The notes: generated by a model not told the origin, from the sequence alone. DNA of 64,000 nucleotides from Thermohalobaculum xanthum (GCF_016623495.1 NZ_JAEHHL010000001.1:372001-436000); one strand, 5' to 3'; positions 46,561 to 58,263 are shown, counted from the stretch's first letter. Numbers and translations are program-made.

Positions 46561-48228
46561 ATGTCCGAGCCCGACCTGATCCGGATCACGCTTGCCCAGA
46601 TGAACCCGGTCGCCGGTGACATCGCGGGCAATGCCGATCTCGCCCGCCGGGCGTGGGCGCGGGGACGCGCCGCGGGCGCCGATCTCGTCCTGCTTCCGGA
46701 GATGTTCCTGTCCGGCTATCAGGTGCTGGACATGTCGGTCCGCGCGGCATTCCTGCGCGACTGCGACGCCGCGGTGCGCCAGTTGGCCGCCGATTGCGCC
46801 GACGGGCCGGCGCTTGGGATCGGCGCGCCGCACCCCGAGGGTGCGGGCGTCTACAATGCCTACCACCTGATCGAGCGGGGCCATCTTCGCGCGAGCTTTC
46901 TCAAGCATCATCGACCGAATTACGGGGTATTTGACGAGAAGCGACTCTACGCCGAAGGGCCGTTTCCCGGGCCGATCGAGATCGCCGGCGTGCGCATCGG
47001 GTTTCCGATCTGCGAGGACATGTGGTTCCCGGATGTGTGCGAGACGCTCGAGGAGTCGGGGGCCGAGCTGTTGCTCTCGCCCAATGGCTCGCCTTACGAG
47101 GGGCCGGGAAAGCTGGATATCCGCACCAACCACGCCGTCGGGCGTGTGGTCGAGACGGGCCTCTCGCTCGTCTACCTCAACCTGATCGGCGGCCAGGACG
47201 ACCAGGTCTTCGACGGCGGCAGCTTCGGCATCAACCCGGGCGGAAAGCTCGCGTTCCAGATGCCCTATTTCGACGAGGCCATCGAAACGATCGAGGTGCG
47301 CCGCACGAACGAGGGCTGGCGCCTTGTGCAGGGCCCGCTGGCGCCCGTGCCCGGGCCGGCGGCGCTCGATTACCGCGCTATGGTGGAATCGACGCGGGAT
47401 TACGTCCGCAAGTCGGGCTTTTCGCGGGTTCTGCTCGGGCTCTCGGGCGGCATCGACTCGGCGCTGGTCGCGACGATCGCCGCCGACGCGCTGGGCCCGA
47501 ACAACGTCCGCTGCGTCATGCTGCCGTCGCGCTACACGTCGCGCGAGAGCCTGGAGGACGCCGAGGGCTGCGCGAGCCGCCTGGGCGTCCTGCACCAGAC
47601 CCTGCCCATCGAGGACGCCGTCGTTGCCGTGAATGCCGGTCTTGCACCGCTGTTCGAGGGGCACGCGCCGGATGTGACCGAGGAGAACATCCAGAGCCGC
47701 ATGCGCGGCCTCTATCTCATGGCACTGTCGAACAAGTTTGGCGAGCTTCTGCTGACCACCGGCAACAAGTCCGAGATCGCGGTCGGCTACGCGACGCTCT
47801 ATGGCGACATGAATGGTGCCTATAACCCCTTGAAGGATCTCTACAAGACGCGCGTCTTTGCGGCGGCGAGGTGGCGCAACGAGACGCATCACCCCTGGAT
47901 GCAGGCGCCCGCAGGCGAGGTGATCCCGCCGCGCATCATCGACAAGCCGCCCTCGGCCGAGCTGCGCGAGGGTCAGCGCGACGAGGACAGCCTGCCACCC
48001 TACGCCATTCTTGACGGCATTCTCGAGGGCCTGGTCGAGCGCGAGCTTTCGGTCGCGGAGTTGGTCGACGAGGGCTATGAGCGCGCGACCATCCTCAAGG
48101 TCCAGGGGCTGCTCTACATCTCGGAATACAAGCGCTTCCAGTCCGCTCCGGGCACCAAGCTCACCAAGAAGGCGTTCTGGCTCGATCGCCGCTACCCGGT
48201 CGTGAACCGCTGGAGGGATCTGGCTTGA
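46561..48228 (+). CDS. nadE: Glutamine-dependent NAD+ synthetase
   Basis: 555 aa. The N-terminal nitrilase-type amidase domain releases ammonia from glutamine through the triad E47 (LLPEMFLSGY), K115 (FLKHHRPNYGVFDE) and C151 (FPICEDMWFP). The C-terminal synthetase domain amidates deamido-NAD, with the ATP pyrophosphatase P-loop SGGIDS at 295-300 and TTGNKSEIAVGYATLYGDMNGAYNPLKDLYK. Final step of NAD synthesis. ATG at 46561; a TTG three bases earlier is possible. It overlaps the next gene by four bases. Confidence 0.95.
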   Translation: MSEPDLIRITLAQMNPVAGDIAGNADLARRAWARGRAAGADLVLLPEMFLSGYQVLDMSVRAAFLRDCDAAVRQLAADCADGPALGIGAPHPEGAGVYNAYHLIERGHLRASFLKHHRPNYGVFDEKRLYAEGPFPGPIEIAGVRIGFPICEDMWFPDVCETLEESGAELLLSPNGSPYEGPGKLDIRTNHAVGRVVETGLSLVYLNLIGGQDDQVFDGGSFGINPGGKLAFQMPYFDEAIETIEVRRTNEGWRLVQGPLAPVPGPAALDYRAMVESTRDYVRKSGFSRVLLGLSGGIDSALVATIAADALGPNNVRCVMLPSRYTSRESLEDAEGCASRLGVLHQTLPIEDAVVAVNAGLAPLFEGHAPDVTEENIQSRMRGLYLMALSNKFGELLLTTGNKSEIAVGYATLYGDMNGAYNPLKDLYKTRVFAAARWRNETHHPWMQAPAGEVIPPRIIDKPPSAELREGQRDEDSLPPYAILDGILEGLVERELSVAELVDEGYERATILKVQGLLYISEYKRFQSAPGTKLTKKAFWLDRRYPVVNRWRDLA

Positions 48229-48755
48229 CCGACGGGGGCGACGGCATCCGCATCCATGCCTCGCGCGGCAACGCGGTCATCCTCGTGGCGCTAGGCGCAG
48301 CGCTGGCCAGCATGATGCTCGTGATGGCCGGGCCGCAGCGCGCGAGCGTCGTCGATCTGCTCGTCTTCGCACCGTTCGTGATGGGGCTCGCCATCATCTT
48401 GCTGGCCTGCGGAACGGGACTGGCGCTGCGCTGGCGTCCGGTGTTCGAGGCCGACGAGGCCGGGATATCGATGCCCGTGGGAATGTTGGGCCTCGTTCAC
48501 CTGCCTTGGAATGCGGTTGCGGGCTGGGGTATCGCGCGTCGCCGGATTCCGTGGCTGCCGGTGCTGCACCAAACGGTCTTTGCCGTGTGGCTGACCGACC
48601 GGCGCGTCCTCCCGCGGCGGCGCCAGAGCGAGATTTCGCTGAACCGGATGATGATGGGCGCGGACCTGGTGGTGAGCGACTGGTTCGTGCCACGCGGCTT
48701 CGACGCGATGGTGCTGGCCTGTCGCGGCCTGCGCCCGGATCTGGAGCGCCCGTGA
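48225..48755 (+). CDS. Membrane protein with PH-like domain, function unknown
   Basis: 176 aa. Two membrane helices (about 17-37 and 45-65) are followed by a bacterial PH-like domain with PVFEADEAGISMPVGMLGLVHLPWNAVAGWGI, the usual strand pattern of that fold. The C-terminal part is basic. The start is TTG at 48225, overlapping the nadE stop (TTGA). The gene overlaps gltX by one base at its end. This tight overlap on both sides indicates cotranscription from nadE through gltX. No functional assignment is possible. Confidence 0.65.
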   Translation: MTDGGDGIRIHASRGNAVILVALGAALASMMLVMAGPQRASVVDLLVFAPFVMGLAIILLACGTGLALRWRPVFEADEAGISMPVGMLGLVHLPWNAVAGWGIARRRIPWLPVLHQTVFAVWLTDRRVLPRRRQSEISLNRMMMGADLVVSDWFVPRGFDAMVLACRGLRPDLERP

Positions 48756-50107
48756 TGACCGTGACGCGTTTCGCCCCTTCGCCCACAGGCCTGCTGCACG
48801 CGGGCAACTTGCGCACGGCGGTGCTCAACTGGCTGGTCGCCCGCAAGCAGGGCGGGCGATTCATCCTGCGGATCGACGACACCGACCCCGAGCGATCGGA
48901 GGAGCGCTTTGTCGACGCGATCCGGCGCGATCTGGAATGGCTGGGGTTGACCTGGGACGCCGAGCATCGGCAGTCCGAGCGCCTCGACCTCTACCATGAC
49001 GCCGCTGGGCGGTTGCGGGACGCGGGGCGGCTCTATGACTGCTACGAGACCGCGGCCGAACTTGATCTGCGGCGCAAGGTCCAGCTCTCGCGCCACCTGC
49101 CGCCAGTCTACGACCGCGCGGCTCTGAAGCTGAGCGATGCCGACCGCGCGCGCCTTCAGGCTGAGGGCAGGGCGGCCCACTGGCGCTTCCTGCTCCAGCA
49201 CGCGCCGATCGAGTGGAACGACCTGATCCGCGGCGACGAGCGGGTCGATCCGGCCTCGCTGTCGGATCCCGTCTTGATCCGCGAGGACGGGCAGATCCTC
49301 TACACGCTGGCCTCGGTCGTCGACGATGCCGAGATGGGGGTGACCCATGTCATCCGCGGCGCCGATCACGTCACCAACACGGGCACCCAGATCCAGATCT
49401 TCTCGGCGCTGGGGGCCGAGCCGCCTGCCTTCGGCCATCACTCGCTGCTCACGGGCCCCGGGGGCGAGGCCTTGTCGAAGCGGCTGGGCAGCCTGTCGGT
49501 CGCGGCCCTGCGCGAGGCGGGCGTCGAGCCCGTCGCGCTGGTCAGCTTCCTCGCGCGGCTTGGCTCGTCGGCGCCGGTCGAGGTGGTGAGCGACATGCAG
49601 GCGGTGATCGACGGCTTCGATATTTCGAGTTTCGGCGCCTCGCCCACGCGTTTCGACCCGGACGAACTTACCGCCCATTCCTCGAAGACCCTTCGCGGCA
49701 TGCCATTCGAGTACGTGAGAGATCGCCTGGAAGGCATTGGTATACCAAAAGAAATCTCTGCGGACATCTGGAGCACGATCGGCCCGAACCTCGACCGGCT
49801 GGAAGATGCGGGCGAATGGTGGTCGATCTGCCGCGACGGGGCGCAGCCTGTCGTCGCGCCCGAGGACGAAGGCTTCGTGGCCGATGCGCTTGCCATCCTG
49901 CCGCCGCGCCCGTGGGACGAGGGGACCTGGAAGGTTTGGACGGATGCGGTGAAAGCGAAGACCGGGCGCAAGGGCCGAGGCCTGTTCCTGCCGCTGCGCC
50001 GGGTGCTGACCGGGCGCGACCGTGGCCCCGAGATGGCGGCACTGATGCCGCTGCTGGCGCCACCGCGGTTGACAGGCGGGCCGGCAGGCGGCACAGAAGA
50101 CGCATGA
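48755..50107 (+). CDS. gltX: Glutamate--tRNA ligase
   Basis: 450 aa class I synthetase. The HIGH-type motif is FAPSPTGLLHAGN near the N-terminus, then LRIDDTDPERSEERFVDAIRRDLEWLGL, HVIRGADHVTNTGTQIQI and a KMSKS-type loop ALSKRLGSLS. Rhodobacterales usually carry two GltX paralogues, one possibly serving tRNA-Gln; which one this is cannot be told from the sequence alone. The C-terminal anticodon-binding part is present, ending with a Pro/Gly-rich tail. ATG at 48755 overlaps the preceding stop by one base. Confidence 0.93.
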   Translation: MTVTRFAPSPTGLLHAGNLRTAVLNWLVARKQGGRFILRIDDTDPERSEERFVDAIRRDLEWLGLTWDAEHRQSERLDLYHDAAGRLRDAGRLYDCYETAAELDLRRKVQLSRHLPPVYDRAALKLSDADRARLQAEGRAAHWRFLLQHAPIEWNDLIRGDERVDPASLSDPVLIREDGQILYTLASVVDDAEMGVTHVIRGADHVTNTGTQIQIFSALGAEPPAFGHHSLLTGPGGEALSKRLGSLSVAALREAGVEPVALVSFLARLGSSAPVEVVSDMQAVIDGFDISSFGASPTRFDPDELTAHSSKTLRGMPFEYVRDRLEGIGIPKEISADIWSTIGPNLDRLEDAGEWWSICRDGAQPVVAPEDEGFVADALAILPPRPWDEGTWKVWTDAVKAKTGRKGRGLFLPLRRVLTGRDRGPEMAALMPLLAPPRLTGGPAGGTEDA

Positions 50108-50233
50108 ACGCCGCGATCCTCATCTGCCGGATCTGCATTACCCGCTGACATATTGTCCGCGGCGCGTTCTCGCCTTTCCACATCCGACCGGAAATGCTAG
50201 CCCGCCGCGGGGAAACCGCCGCGAGCATGGGCC

Positions 50234-51876
<1,643 letters not shown>

Positions 51877-51880
<4 letters not shown>

Positions 51881-53520
51881 CCCGCGAGCGCCTCTATCTC
51901 TACGACACCACGCTGCGCGACGGGCAGCAGACGCAGGGCGTCGACTTCTCGGCGGCCGACAAGGTGAAGATCGCGAGGGCGCTCGACGCGCTGGGGATCG
52001 ACTACATCGAAGGCGGCTGGCCCGGCGCGAACCCGACGGATTCGGATTTCTTCCGCCAGGCACCGAAGCTCAAGCGCGCGACGTTCACAGCCTTCGGCAT
52101 GACCAAGCGGTCAGGGCGCTCGGCGGCAAATGACGACGTGCTGGCCGAGGTGGTGAACGCCGGCACCGGTGCGGTCTGTCTGGTCGGCAAAACCCACGAC
52201 TATCACGTTGAAATGGCGCTGGGAATCTCGCTCGACGAGAACCTGGCAAACATCCGCGAGTCCGTGGCGCACCTGGTCGCGCAGGGCCGCGAGGCGATCT
52301 TCGACGCCGAGCATTTCTTCGATGGCTGGAAGGCCAATCCCGACTACGCTCTGGCCTGCCTCGACGCGGCGATGGAAGGGGGCGCCCGCTGGGTCGTGCT
52401 GTGCGACACGAATGGCGGCACGCTTCCCGCCGATGTAGGCGCGATCACCGCGGCCGTGACCGCGCATATCCCGGGCACGCATGTCGGCATCCACACCCAC
52501 AACGACACCGAGAACGCGGTGGCCAACACGCTCGCGGCGGTCGATGCCGGCGCGCGCCAGATCCAGGGCACCCTGAACGGCTTGGGCGAGCGCTGCGGCA
52601 ACGCCAATCTGTGCTCGATCATCCCGACCTTGATGCTGAAATCGCCCTATCGCGAGCGCTTCGACATCGGCGTGAGCGAGGACGGCCTGAAGGAGTTGCG
52701 GCGCGCCTCGCACCTGCTTGACGAGGTGTTGAACCGCCAGCCCGACCGGCATGCGCCCTATGTCGGCGCCGCGGCCTTCGCCCACAAGGCGGGGCTGCAT
52801 GCCTCGGCGATCATCAAGGACCCCTCGACCTACGAGCATGTCGACCCCGACATGGTCGGGAACCAGCGCGTCATCCCGATGTCGAACCAGGCGGGGCGCT
52901 CGAACCTGCTACGCCGGCTGGGCGACGCGGGGATCGAGGTTGACCGCGACGACCCGCGCCTGGGCCATCTGCTGGCCGCGGTGAAGGAGCGCGAGGACCA
53001 GGGCTTTGCCTACGACTCGGCCGAGGCCTCGTTCAACCTGCTCGCGCGCCGGATGCTGGGCTGCCTGCCGGTGTTCTTCGAGATCGACCGCTACCGCGTC
53101 TCGATCGAGCGGCGCTACAACGCGCTGGGCGAGCGCGTGACGGCCTCCGAGGCGGTCGTGGCCGTGCATGTCGACGGCGAGCGGATGATCTCGGCCTCGG
53201 AATCCATCGATCCGGTGACGCACCAGGACCAGGGCCCGGTCAACGCGCTGGCTCTCGCGTTGCAGAAGGACCTGGGGCGCTACCAAGAATACATCGACGA
53301 TCTGCGTCTGGTCGACTTCAAGGTGCGAATAATTGGCGCCGGGACCGAAGCAGTGACCCGCGTTCTTCTCGACAGTTCGGACGACACCGGCGAGGTTTGG
53401 TCGACGGTCGGGGTGTCGGCCAACATAGTCGACGCGTCGTTCCAGGCGCTCGAGGACGCCATCGTCACCAAGCTGATCCGGATGAAGGCGCCCGCCGTTC
53501 GCATGGCCGTGCATGGCTGA
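51877..53520 (+). CDS. cimA: (R)-Citramalate synthase
   Basis: 547 aa, homologous to LeuA. It condenses pyruvate and acetyl-CoA to citramalate for a threonine-independent route to isoleucine. The N-terminus [49 protein letters not shown] is the CimA form; canonical LeuA reads DGEQSPG. The metal site [27 protein letters not shown] and [13 protein letters not shown] are present, and the C-terminal LeuA-type regulatory domain is complete. It overlaps cysS and the next gene (8 bp). Confidence 0.92.
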
Positions 53521-54340
53521 GCCGACGCTGAGCCCCGCGGCCGCCATCGTGCGGCGCTACGATCCGGACCTGTTTCAAGCCGCACTCTTCGCACCCGAGC
53601 CCGCGCGCGAGCGCCTCATGGTGCTCTATGCCTTCGACATCGAGCTTTCGCGAGCCGTGCAGCGCGCGGACCGGGTCGACGCGGGCCCGATCATCGCCCG
53701 GATGCGGCTCCAGTTCTGGCGTGACGTCGTCGCAGGAGAAGGCGTCGAGCGCCACGAGGTTGCCGGCCCGCTCGCGGCGCTGATCGCCGACGGGGTGGTG
53801 CGGCGCGACCTTCTGGAAGGCCTGATCGAGGCGCGGGAGATGGAGCTTGCGGTACCGTTCGACAGGGCGCAGTTCGACGGCTGGCTCGACGCCCGGTTCG
53901 GGGGGCTTACGCGGCTGGCGAAGGGTGTGCTGGTGGCCGAGGCTGGCAGCGAAGCAGCGAAATCGGCGGGTCGTGCCTGCGGCATCGCCTTCGTCCTGCG
54001 CCAGGCCGCCACGATGGCCGCCCACTCCGGCGGCAGCCTGTTGCCGGACCTCGACGATGGTGCGCGCCTGTCGCTCGCGCGTGGCGAGACCGGCGAGGCG
54101 CTGCGGCGCGTGGCAAAAGGGCTTGCCGAAGAAGGGCTTGCTGCACTGTCGTCGGCCCGTGCGGACCGCGGCAAGCTGGGACGCGCTGCGGCGCCCGCGT
54201 TCCTTCACCTGTGGCGAGCCGAGCGCGACCTGAAGGCGGCGCTCAGGCCCGACTTCGACTTCGTTACGGGCTTTGCCGCGCCGGACGGGGCCCGTCGGGC
54301 AATCAACCTGCTGTCGCGCGCACTGACAGGACGGTGGTGA
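53513..54340 (+). CDS. Squalene/phytoene-synthase-fold protein (NDUFAF6-like)
   Basis: 275 aa. The fold of the squalene/phytoene synthase family is recognisable from FEPxRERLMVLYAFDIELSRA through RLQFWRDVV and the helical C-terminus. The two Asp-rich metal motifs needed for prenyl transfer are not seen: the first site reads YAFDIELSRAV, and the second site (LRQAATMAAHSGG) has no DxxxD. This agrees with the NDUFAF6-type branch, in eukaryotes a complex I assembly factor, rather than a terpene enzyme. It overlaps the cimA end by 8 bp, so it belongs to the cysS-cimA transcript. Confidence 0.7.
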   Translation: MAEPTLSPAAAIVRRYDPDLFQAALFAPEPARERLMVLYAFDIELSRAVQRADRVDAGPIIARMRLQFWRDVVAGEGVERHEVAGPLAALIADGVVRRDLLEGLIEAREMELAVPFDRAQFDGWLDARFGGLTRLAKGVLVAEAGSEAAKSAGRACGIAFVLRQAATMAAHSGGSLLPDLDDGARLSLARGETGEALRRVAKGLAEEGLAALSSARADRGKLGRAAAPAFLHLWRAERDLKAALRPDFDFVTGFAAPDGARRAINLLSRALTGRW

Positions 54341-54363
54341 GCCTTCGCGGAAAAGTCGCCCGG

Positions 54364-54981
54364 TCAGCGGCGACGCAGCACGTAGATCGTTGCGCCGGCA
54401 TCGTTCGAGCCCGCCTCCTCGGCCAGCATGAGATCGGCCCAGCCGGTATCGGTCAGCTCGAAGATGCGGCCGCGGATCGATCCATCGGCGGCCGCGCCTG
54501 CGCCGAGCGACAAGGCTAGGCAGCCTCCCGACGGCAGCATTCGTACCATCGCATCGACCACGGTCGCGGGCATCGAGGCGGGATCGATGCTCTCGATTGC
54601 TGCCGCATTGGCATAGAGGCCAGGCTCGACCCCGAGGGGTCCCGAGAGGTCGAGCGTCGACAAGCTGCGGTAAATGCCCTTCTCGGCCGAGCGCTCCAGC
54701 ATCTCCTCGGAGCCATCGAACCCGTCGATGCAGTCGAAGCCTGCGGCCCTCAGCGCGAGACCGCCGAGGCCGGCGCCACAACCGAACTCGGCCAGGGGCG
54801 CGCGCTGGTCGGTGGCGAACCGGGCCAGCGCCTCGGCACAACGACGCGCCTCGGCATAGGTCGGATCCCCCGCATCCCCCTCGTAATCCGAAGCGCGCGC
54901 ATCGTAGAAGGCCCGGAGATCCTCGGGCTCGTCAGACGCCTCGGGCGCGTCGGATTCGTCAGGGATGAGAGGCGCAATCAT
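54364..54981 (-). CDS. Class I SAM-dependent methyltransferase
   Basis: 205 aa. The Rossmann methyltransferase domain has motif I LAEFGCGAGLGGLALRAAGF, followed by an acidic loop (DGFDGSEEMLERS) and later MVRMLPSGGCLALSLG. An N-terminal acidic stretch (DESDAPEASDEPEDLR) precedes RAFYDARASDYEGDAG, a common substrate-side pattern. The ATG at 54981 follows GGAGCG; a longer frame from 55113 overlaps trmFO. Substrate unknown. Confidence 0.82.
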   Translation of the reverse strand: MIAPLIPDESDAPEASDEPEDLRAFYDARASDYEGDAGDPTYAEARRCAEALARFATDQRAPLAEFGCGAGLGGLALRAAGFDCIDGFDGSEEMLERSAEKGIYRSLSTLDLSGPLGVEPGLYANAAAIESIDPASMPATVVDAMVRMLPSGGCLALSLGAGAAADGSIRGRIFELTDTGWADLMLAEEAGSNDAGATIYVLRRR

Positions 54982-55036
54982 GCAGTCGCTCCAAGCCGAT
55001 TCGGATGAATCATAACATCCCGGACGATTCACCGGG

Positions 55037-56407
55037 CTATTCGGCCGCCGCCGAGGGCCGCGCGGCCGCGATCCATGCATCGAACGCCGTCTTTGCCCGC
55101 GCGGTGTAGGCACGTGCCCGGTCGCGCTTCCCCTTCCGGCCGGATTTCATCGCGTCCAGAGGCGGGAAAAGACCGAAGTTCACGTTCATCGGCTGGAAGG
55201 TCGTGGCATCGGCGCCGCCGGTGATATGGGCGAGAAGCGCGCCCATCGCGGTCTCGGGCGGCGGCGGGGCAAGCGGGCGGCCCAGGCGTTCGGCTGCCGC
55301 GAAATGGCCCGCGAGGATGCCCATCGCGCCGGATTCGACATATCCCTCGACACCTGTGATCTGCCCGGCGAAGCGGAGCCGGGGCAGGGCGCGCAGGCGC
55401 ATCTCGCCATCGAGCAGGCGCGGCGAGTTGAGGAACGTGTTGCGGTGGATGCCTCCGAGACGCGCAAAGCGCGCATTCTCGAGGCCAGGAATCAATGAAA
55501 AAACATCAGCTTGCGCCGCATACTTTAACTTTGTCTGGAATCCGACGAGATTGTAGAGCGTGCCGAGCCGGTTCTCGCGCCGCAGCTGGACCACGGCATG
55601 CGGCTTGATATCGGGCTGGTGCGGATTGGTGAGGCCCACAGGCTTCAGCGGACCGTAGCGCAAGGTCTCGCGCCCCCGCTCGGCCATCACCTCGATCGGC
55701 AGGCAGCCCTCGAAATAGGGCGTCGTGCGCTCCCATTCCTTGAACTCGGTCTTGGGTGCGGCCAACAGCGCGTCGATGAAGCGTTCGTATTCCTCGCGCG
55801 ACATCGGGCAATTGAGATAGGCGGTGCGCTCGTCCTCGGTCTCGCCCTTGTCGTAGCGCGACTGGAACCAGGCCCGGGACATGTCGACACTCTCGGCATG
55901 GACGATGGGGGCGATAGCGTCGAAGAAGGCGAGGCTTTCCTCGCCGGTCAGGCTGCCGATCGCCTGCGCCAGCCCCGCCGAGGTGAGGGGGCCCGTCGCG
56001 ATGATGACGCTTGACCAGGTCTCGGGCGGGAGCCCCGCGACCTCGCCGCGCTCGATGGTGATGAGTGGGTGATCCTCGAGCCTCGCGGTGACGAAGTCCG
56101 AGAACAGATCGCGGTCGACGGCGAGCGCGCCGCCTGCCGGCACCGAGGCATGCTCGGCCCCGGCCATCATGATCGAGCCCGCGCGGCGCATTTCCCAATG
56201 CAGCAGCCCTACGGCATTGGACTCGTCATCGTCCGAGCGGAACGAGTTCGAGCAGACAAGCTCGGCAAAGCCGCCGGTCTGGTGCGCGTCGGTCCCCACC
56301 TCGGGGCGCATCTCGTGAAGCACGACGGGCACGCCGAGGCACGCCGCAGCCCAGGCGGCCTCGGACCCGGCCATGCCGCCGCCAATGATGTGGATGGGGT
56401 CTGTCAT
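55037..56407 (-). CDS. trmFO: Folate/FAD-dependent tRNA (uracil-54-C5)-methyltransferase TrmFO
   Basis: 456 aa flavoprotein making ribothymidine at tRNA position 54 with methylenetetrahydrofolate. The FAD-binding [16 protein letters not shown] is at the N-terminus, followed by [19 protein letters not shown] with conserved C52, and later [29 protein letters not shown]. It resembles GidA/MnmG but is shorter and carries the TrmFO-specific blocks. The C-terminal ~30 residues are basic and Ala-rich. The next minus-strand gene, the methyltransferase, starts 55 bp beyond its stop. Confidence 0.95.
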   Translation of the reverse strand: MTDPIHIIGGGMAGSEAAWAAACLGVPVVLHEMRPEVGTDAHQTGGFAELVCSNSFRSDDDESNAVGLLHWEMRRAGSIMMAGAEHASVPAGGALAVDRDLFSDFVTARLEDHPLITIERGEVAGLPPETWSSVIIATGPLTSAGLAQAIGSLTGEESLAFFDAIAPIVHAESVDMSRAWFQSRYDKGETEDERTAYLNCPMSREEYERFIDALLAAPKTEFKEWERTTPYFEGCLPIEVMAERGRETLRYGPLKPVGLTNPHQPDIKPHAVVQLRRENRLGTLYNLVGFQTKLKYAAQADVFSLIPGLENARFARLGGIHRNTFLNSPRLLDGEMRLRALPRLRFAGQITGVEGYVESGAMGILAGHFAAAERLGRPLAPPPPETAMGALLAHITGGADATTFQPMNVNFGLFPPLDAMKSGRKGKRDRARAYTARAKTAFDAWIAAARPSAAAE

Positions 56408-56491
56408 GCGGTGGGGATAGGCACCCGGGCCGGAAGGGTCAAGGGAAGGGCCACGTCCCGCCCGGGGAAACCCGGCCGCGAAAGCGAGCGA

Positions 56492-57790
56492 TCAGCCCTT
56501 CGGCGCAAACCGCACCTCCATCTCGCGCCGGGCCTGCACGTCAGTGCGCATCTCGTCGATCTCGACCGCATCCCAGCGGATAACCTCGCCTCGGACGATC
56601 GGGTGCCTCACGATGGCGTCATGGGCAAGACCGATCGGCAGTGCGCCTTCGGTCATCGTCCGGGCGGCGGGTGCCAGCCGGCCATACGCGGCGTAGCCGC
56701 CTTCGCCGTCGAGCCTGTCGCCGGGCTTCAGGTCGCGCTTGGCCACGGCCGCGACATCGGCTCTGAGTTCGCTCACCGTGCCCGTCGAATGGCCCTCGCG
56801 GGCGATCCTGAGGACCGATCGCCCAAGTTCGAGCCCGATCAGGTGGCATGGCCGGTAAAGCGCGGCATAGCGGCCGGTCTTGTCCGTCTTGACGCCATAT
56901 TGCGCGAAGCAGGCGGCGGCATAGTCATTGGGCGCCTCGATCACGACATAAACGCCCCAGCGCAGATCCCGATAGACTGGGCGGCCGTCGCGCTCGTCGC
57001 AGGCGACGACCTCGACCATCCCCTTCGCGTCGAGAATTCCACCATCGTCGCGCGGCCTGAGAACATGCGCGAGATCGTCGACCCCGCAGGGCGGGAACGC
57101 GAGCCCCATCGCGGGCGCATCGAGGCCGCAGGAATTGGCTATAGCGGCCATCTCGATCGCGGATTTCGTGCCGTCCATGAACGACGTGAACATCTGGCTG
57201 TTCATACCGGCGGCCCTGGCCCCTTCGGCCGTGATACCGTAGTGATCCCAGACGCGGTCGGGCGTCATCTCGTGATAGCCGGGGAGGTACTTCGTGCCCT
57301 TGCCGGCCGCGATCACCCGAAAGCCGCAGTCGCGCGCCCAGTCGACCAGTTCGGCGACGAGGGCAGGCTGGTCGCCATAGGCCATGGAGATCACGACACC
57401 GGCCTCGGCCGCCTCGGCCGCCAGTAGCGGGCCGACGAGGCAGTCAGCCTCGACATTGACCATGACGACGTGGCGCTTCGCGCCGATTGCCGCGCGCGCA
57501 TGCCGGATCCCGGCAAGCGGGTTTCCGGTGGCCTCGATCACGACGTCGAGATCGACCTCGCGCGCCATGGCGCCGCCGTCGTCCAGGAAGGTTGTCCTGC
57601 CGATCCGGTCGGCATCCCAGCCCACACCCTCGCAGGCACGGCGCGCCCGTGAGGGATCGAGGTCGGCGATGGCGACGACATCGAGTGCCGGTGTCGTCGG
57701 AACCTGCGACAGGAACATCGAGCCGAACTTGCCCGCGCCGATCAGGCCGACGCGAACGGGGGAGGCGGGCGTTGGGTAAGCGCTGTTCAT
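56492..57790 (-). CDS. SAF-domain NAD(P)-dependent oxidoreductase, homoserine-dehydrogenase-like
   Basis: 432 aa. A Rossmann domain begins VRVGLIGAGKFGSMFLSQV and continues through ATGNPLAGIRHARAAIGAKRHVVMVNVEADCLVGPLLA, as in a family called homoserine-dehydrogenase-like with a SAF domain. The C-terminal SAF part includes DVAAVAKRDLKPGDRLDGEGGYAAYG. In this family the substrates are usually sugar-derived acids or other carbonyl compounds; I cannot assign one. Standard homoserine dehydrogenase has an ACT domain, which is missing. Single gene, same strand as trmFO. Confidence 0.75.
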   Translation of the reverse strand: MNSAYPTPASPVRVGLIGAGKFGSMFLSQVPTTPALDVVAIADLDPSRARRACEGVGWDADRIGRTTFLDDGGAMAREVDLDVVIEATGNPLAGIRHARAAIGAKRHVVMVNVEADCLVGPLLAAEAAEAGVVISMAYGDQPALVAELVDWARDCGFRVIAAGKGTKYLPGYHEMTPDRVWDHYGITAEGARAAGMNSQMFTSFMDGTKSAIEMAAIANSCGLDAPAMGLAFPPCGVDDLAHVLRPRDDGGILDAKGMVEVVACDERDGRPVYRDLRWGVYVVIEAPNDYAAACFAQYGVKTDKTGRYAALYRPCHLIGLELGRSVLRIAREGHSTGTVSELRADVAAVAKRDLKPGDRLDGEGGYAAYGRLAPAARTMTEGALPIGLAHDAIVRHPIVRGEVIRWDAVEIDEMRTDVQARREMEVRFAPKG

Positions 57791-57906
57791 GGCGCGGATG
57801 CTAGCGATTGGAGCGCCCGCGTCGAGTCCCCCGTCGGGCGCAGGCCGGCGCGCGCCACATCAGGAGATCATGCCCTGCGCGCGACGGCCTGTTGCCCCTC
57901 TCTGCC

Positions 57907-58218
57907 TCAGTCGGCCCGCGGCCACGGCGCCCAGGGGAAGGGACGCTCCTCGCTGGCCGCCGACTGGAACTTTGCGGTCTGGTCGAGCCAGCGCCCCAGC
58001 GACTTGCCGAAATCAACGAGGAACGCGTTTGGGCTTCCGGCGATCAGCAGCGAAAGGAACTGGATCACCGCGGTTGCAGCCAGCAGCCCCTGCGCGAGGG
58101 AGAAGGCCGCAAGGAAGAAGAGCATGAAGGCGCCGCGAATCCAGACAGGCTTCCGATCGCGCCGCGGCTCGCTCGCGGGTGCGTCGTCATAGTCGTCGTC
58201 ATAGGTTTTCCGGGTCAT
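57907..58218 (-). CDS. DUF4389 family membrane protein
   Basis: 103 aa. An acidic N-terminus (DDDYDDAPAS) and a basic patch precede membrane segments from WIRGAFMLFFLAAFSLAQGLL to FLSLLIAGSPNAFL, then a cytoplasmic tail with FGKSLGRWLDQTAKFQSAASEERPFPWAPWP. The NAFLVDFGxSLGRWLxQ pattern identifies DUF4389, of unknown function. A 19-bp inverted repeat lies 27 bp upstream of the start codon. Confidence 0.85.
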   Translation of the reverse strand: MTRKTYDDDYDDAPASEPRRDRKPVWIRGAFMLFFLAAFSLAQGLLAATAVIQFLSLLIAGSPNAFLVDFGKSLGRWLDQTAKFQSAASEERPFPWAPWPRAD

Positions 58219-58244
58219 GGAGGCGGTCCATCTGCGGTTGCCGT

Positions 58245-58263
58245 ACGTGTTAGCCTAACACGT
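58245..58263. promoter_or_regulatory. 19-bp inverted repeat, probable operator
   Basis: ACGTGTTAGCCTAACACGT has two perfect 9-base arms and one central base. It lies 27 bp before the DUF4389 start codon and 203 bp before mtnA. A second short inverted repeat, AACGCATTGCGTT (58267-58279), lies three bases further on. No T-tract follows, so a dimeric-regulator site is more likely than a terminator. Confidence 0.5.

Noticed and set aside
44872-47892. A single 1006-codon minus-strand ORF through the MORN gene and across nadE
   Set aside because: Upstream of 46377 it is the antisense of nadE, an intact enzyme. High GC keeps the frame open. The MORN signal peptide begins at 46347.
48497-49678. Minus-strand 393-codon ORF opposite the PH-like gene and gltX
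   Set aside because: It is the shadow of gltX; the plus strand carries the synthetase motifs.
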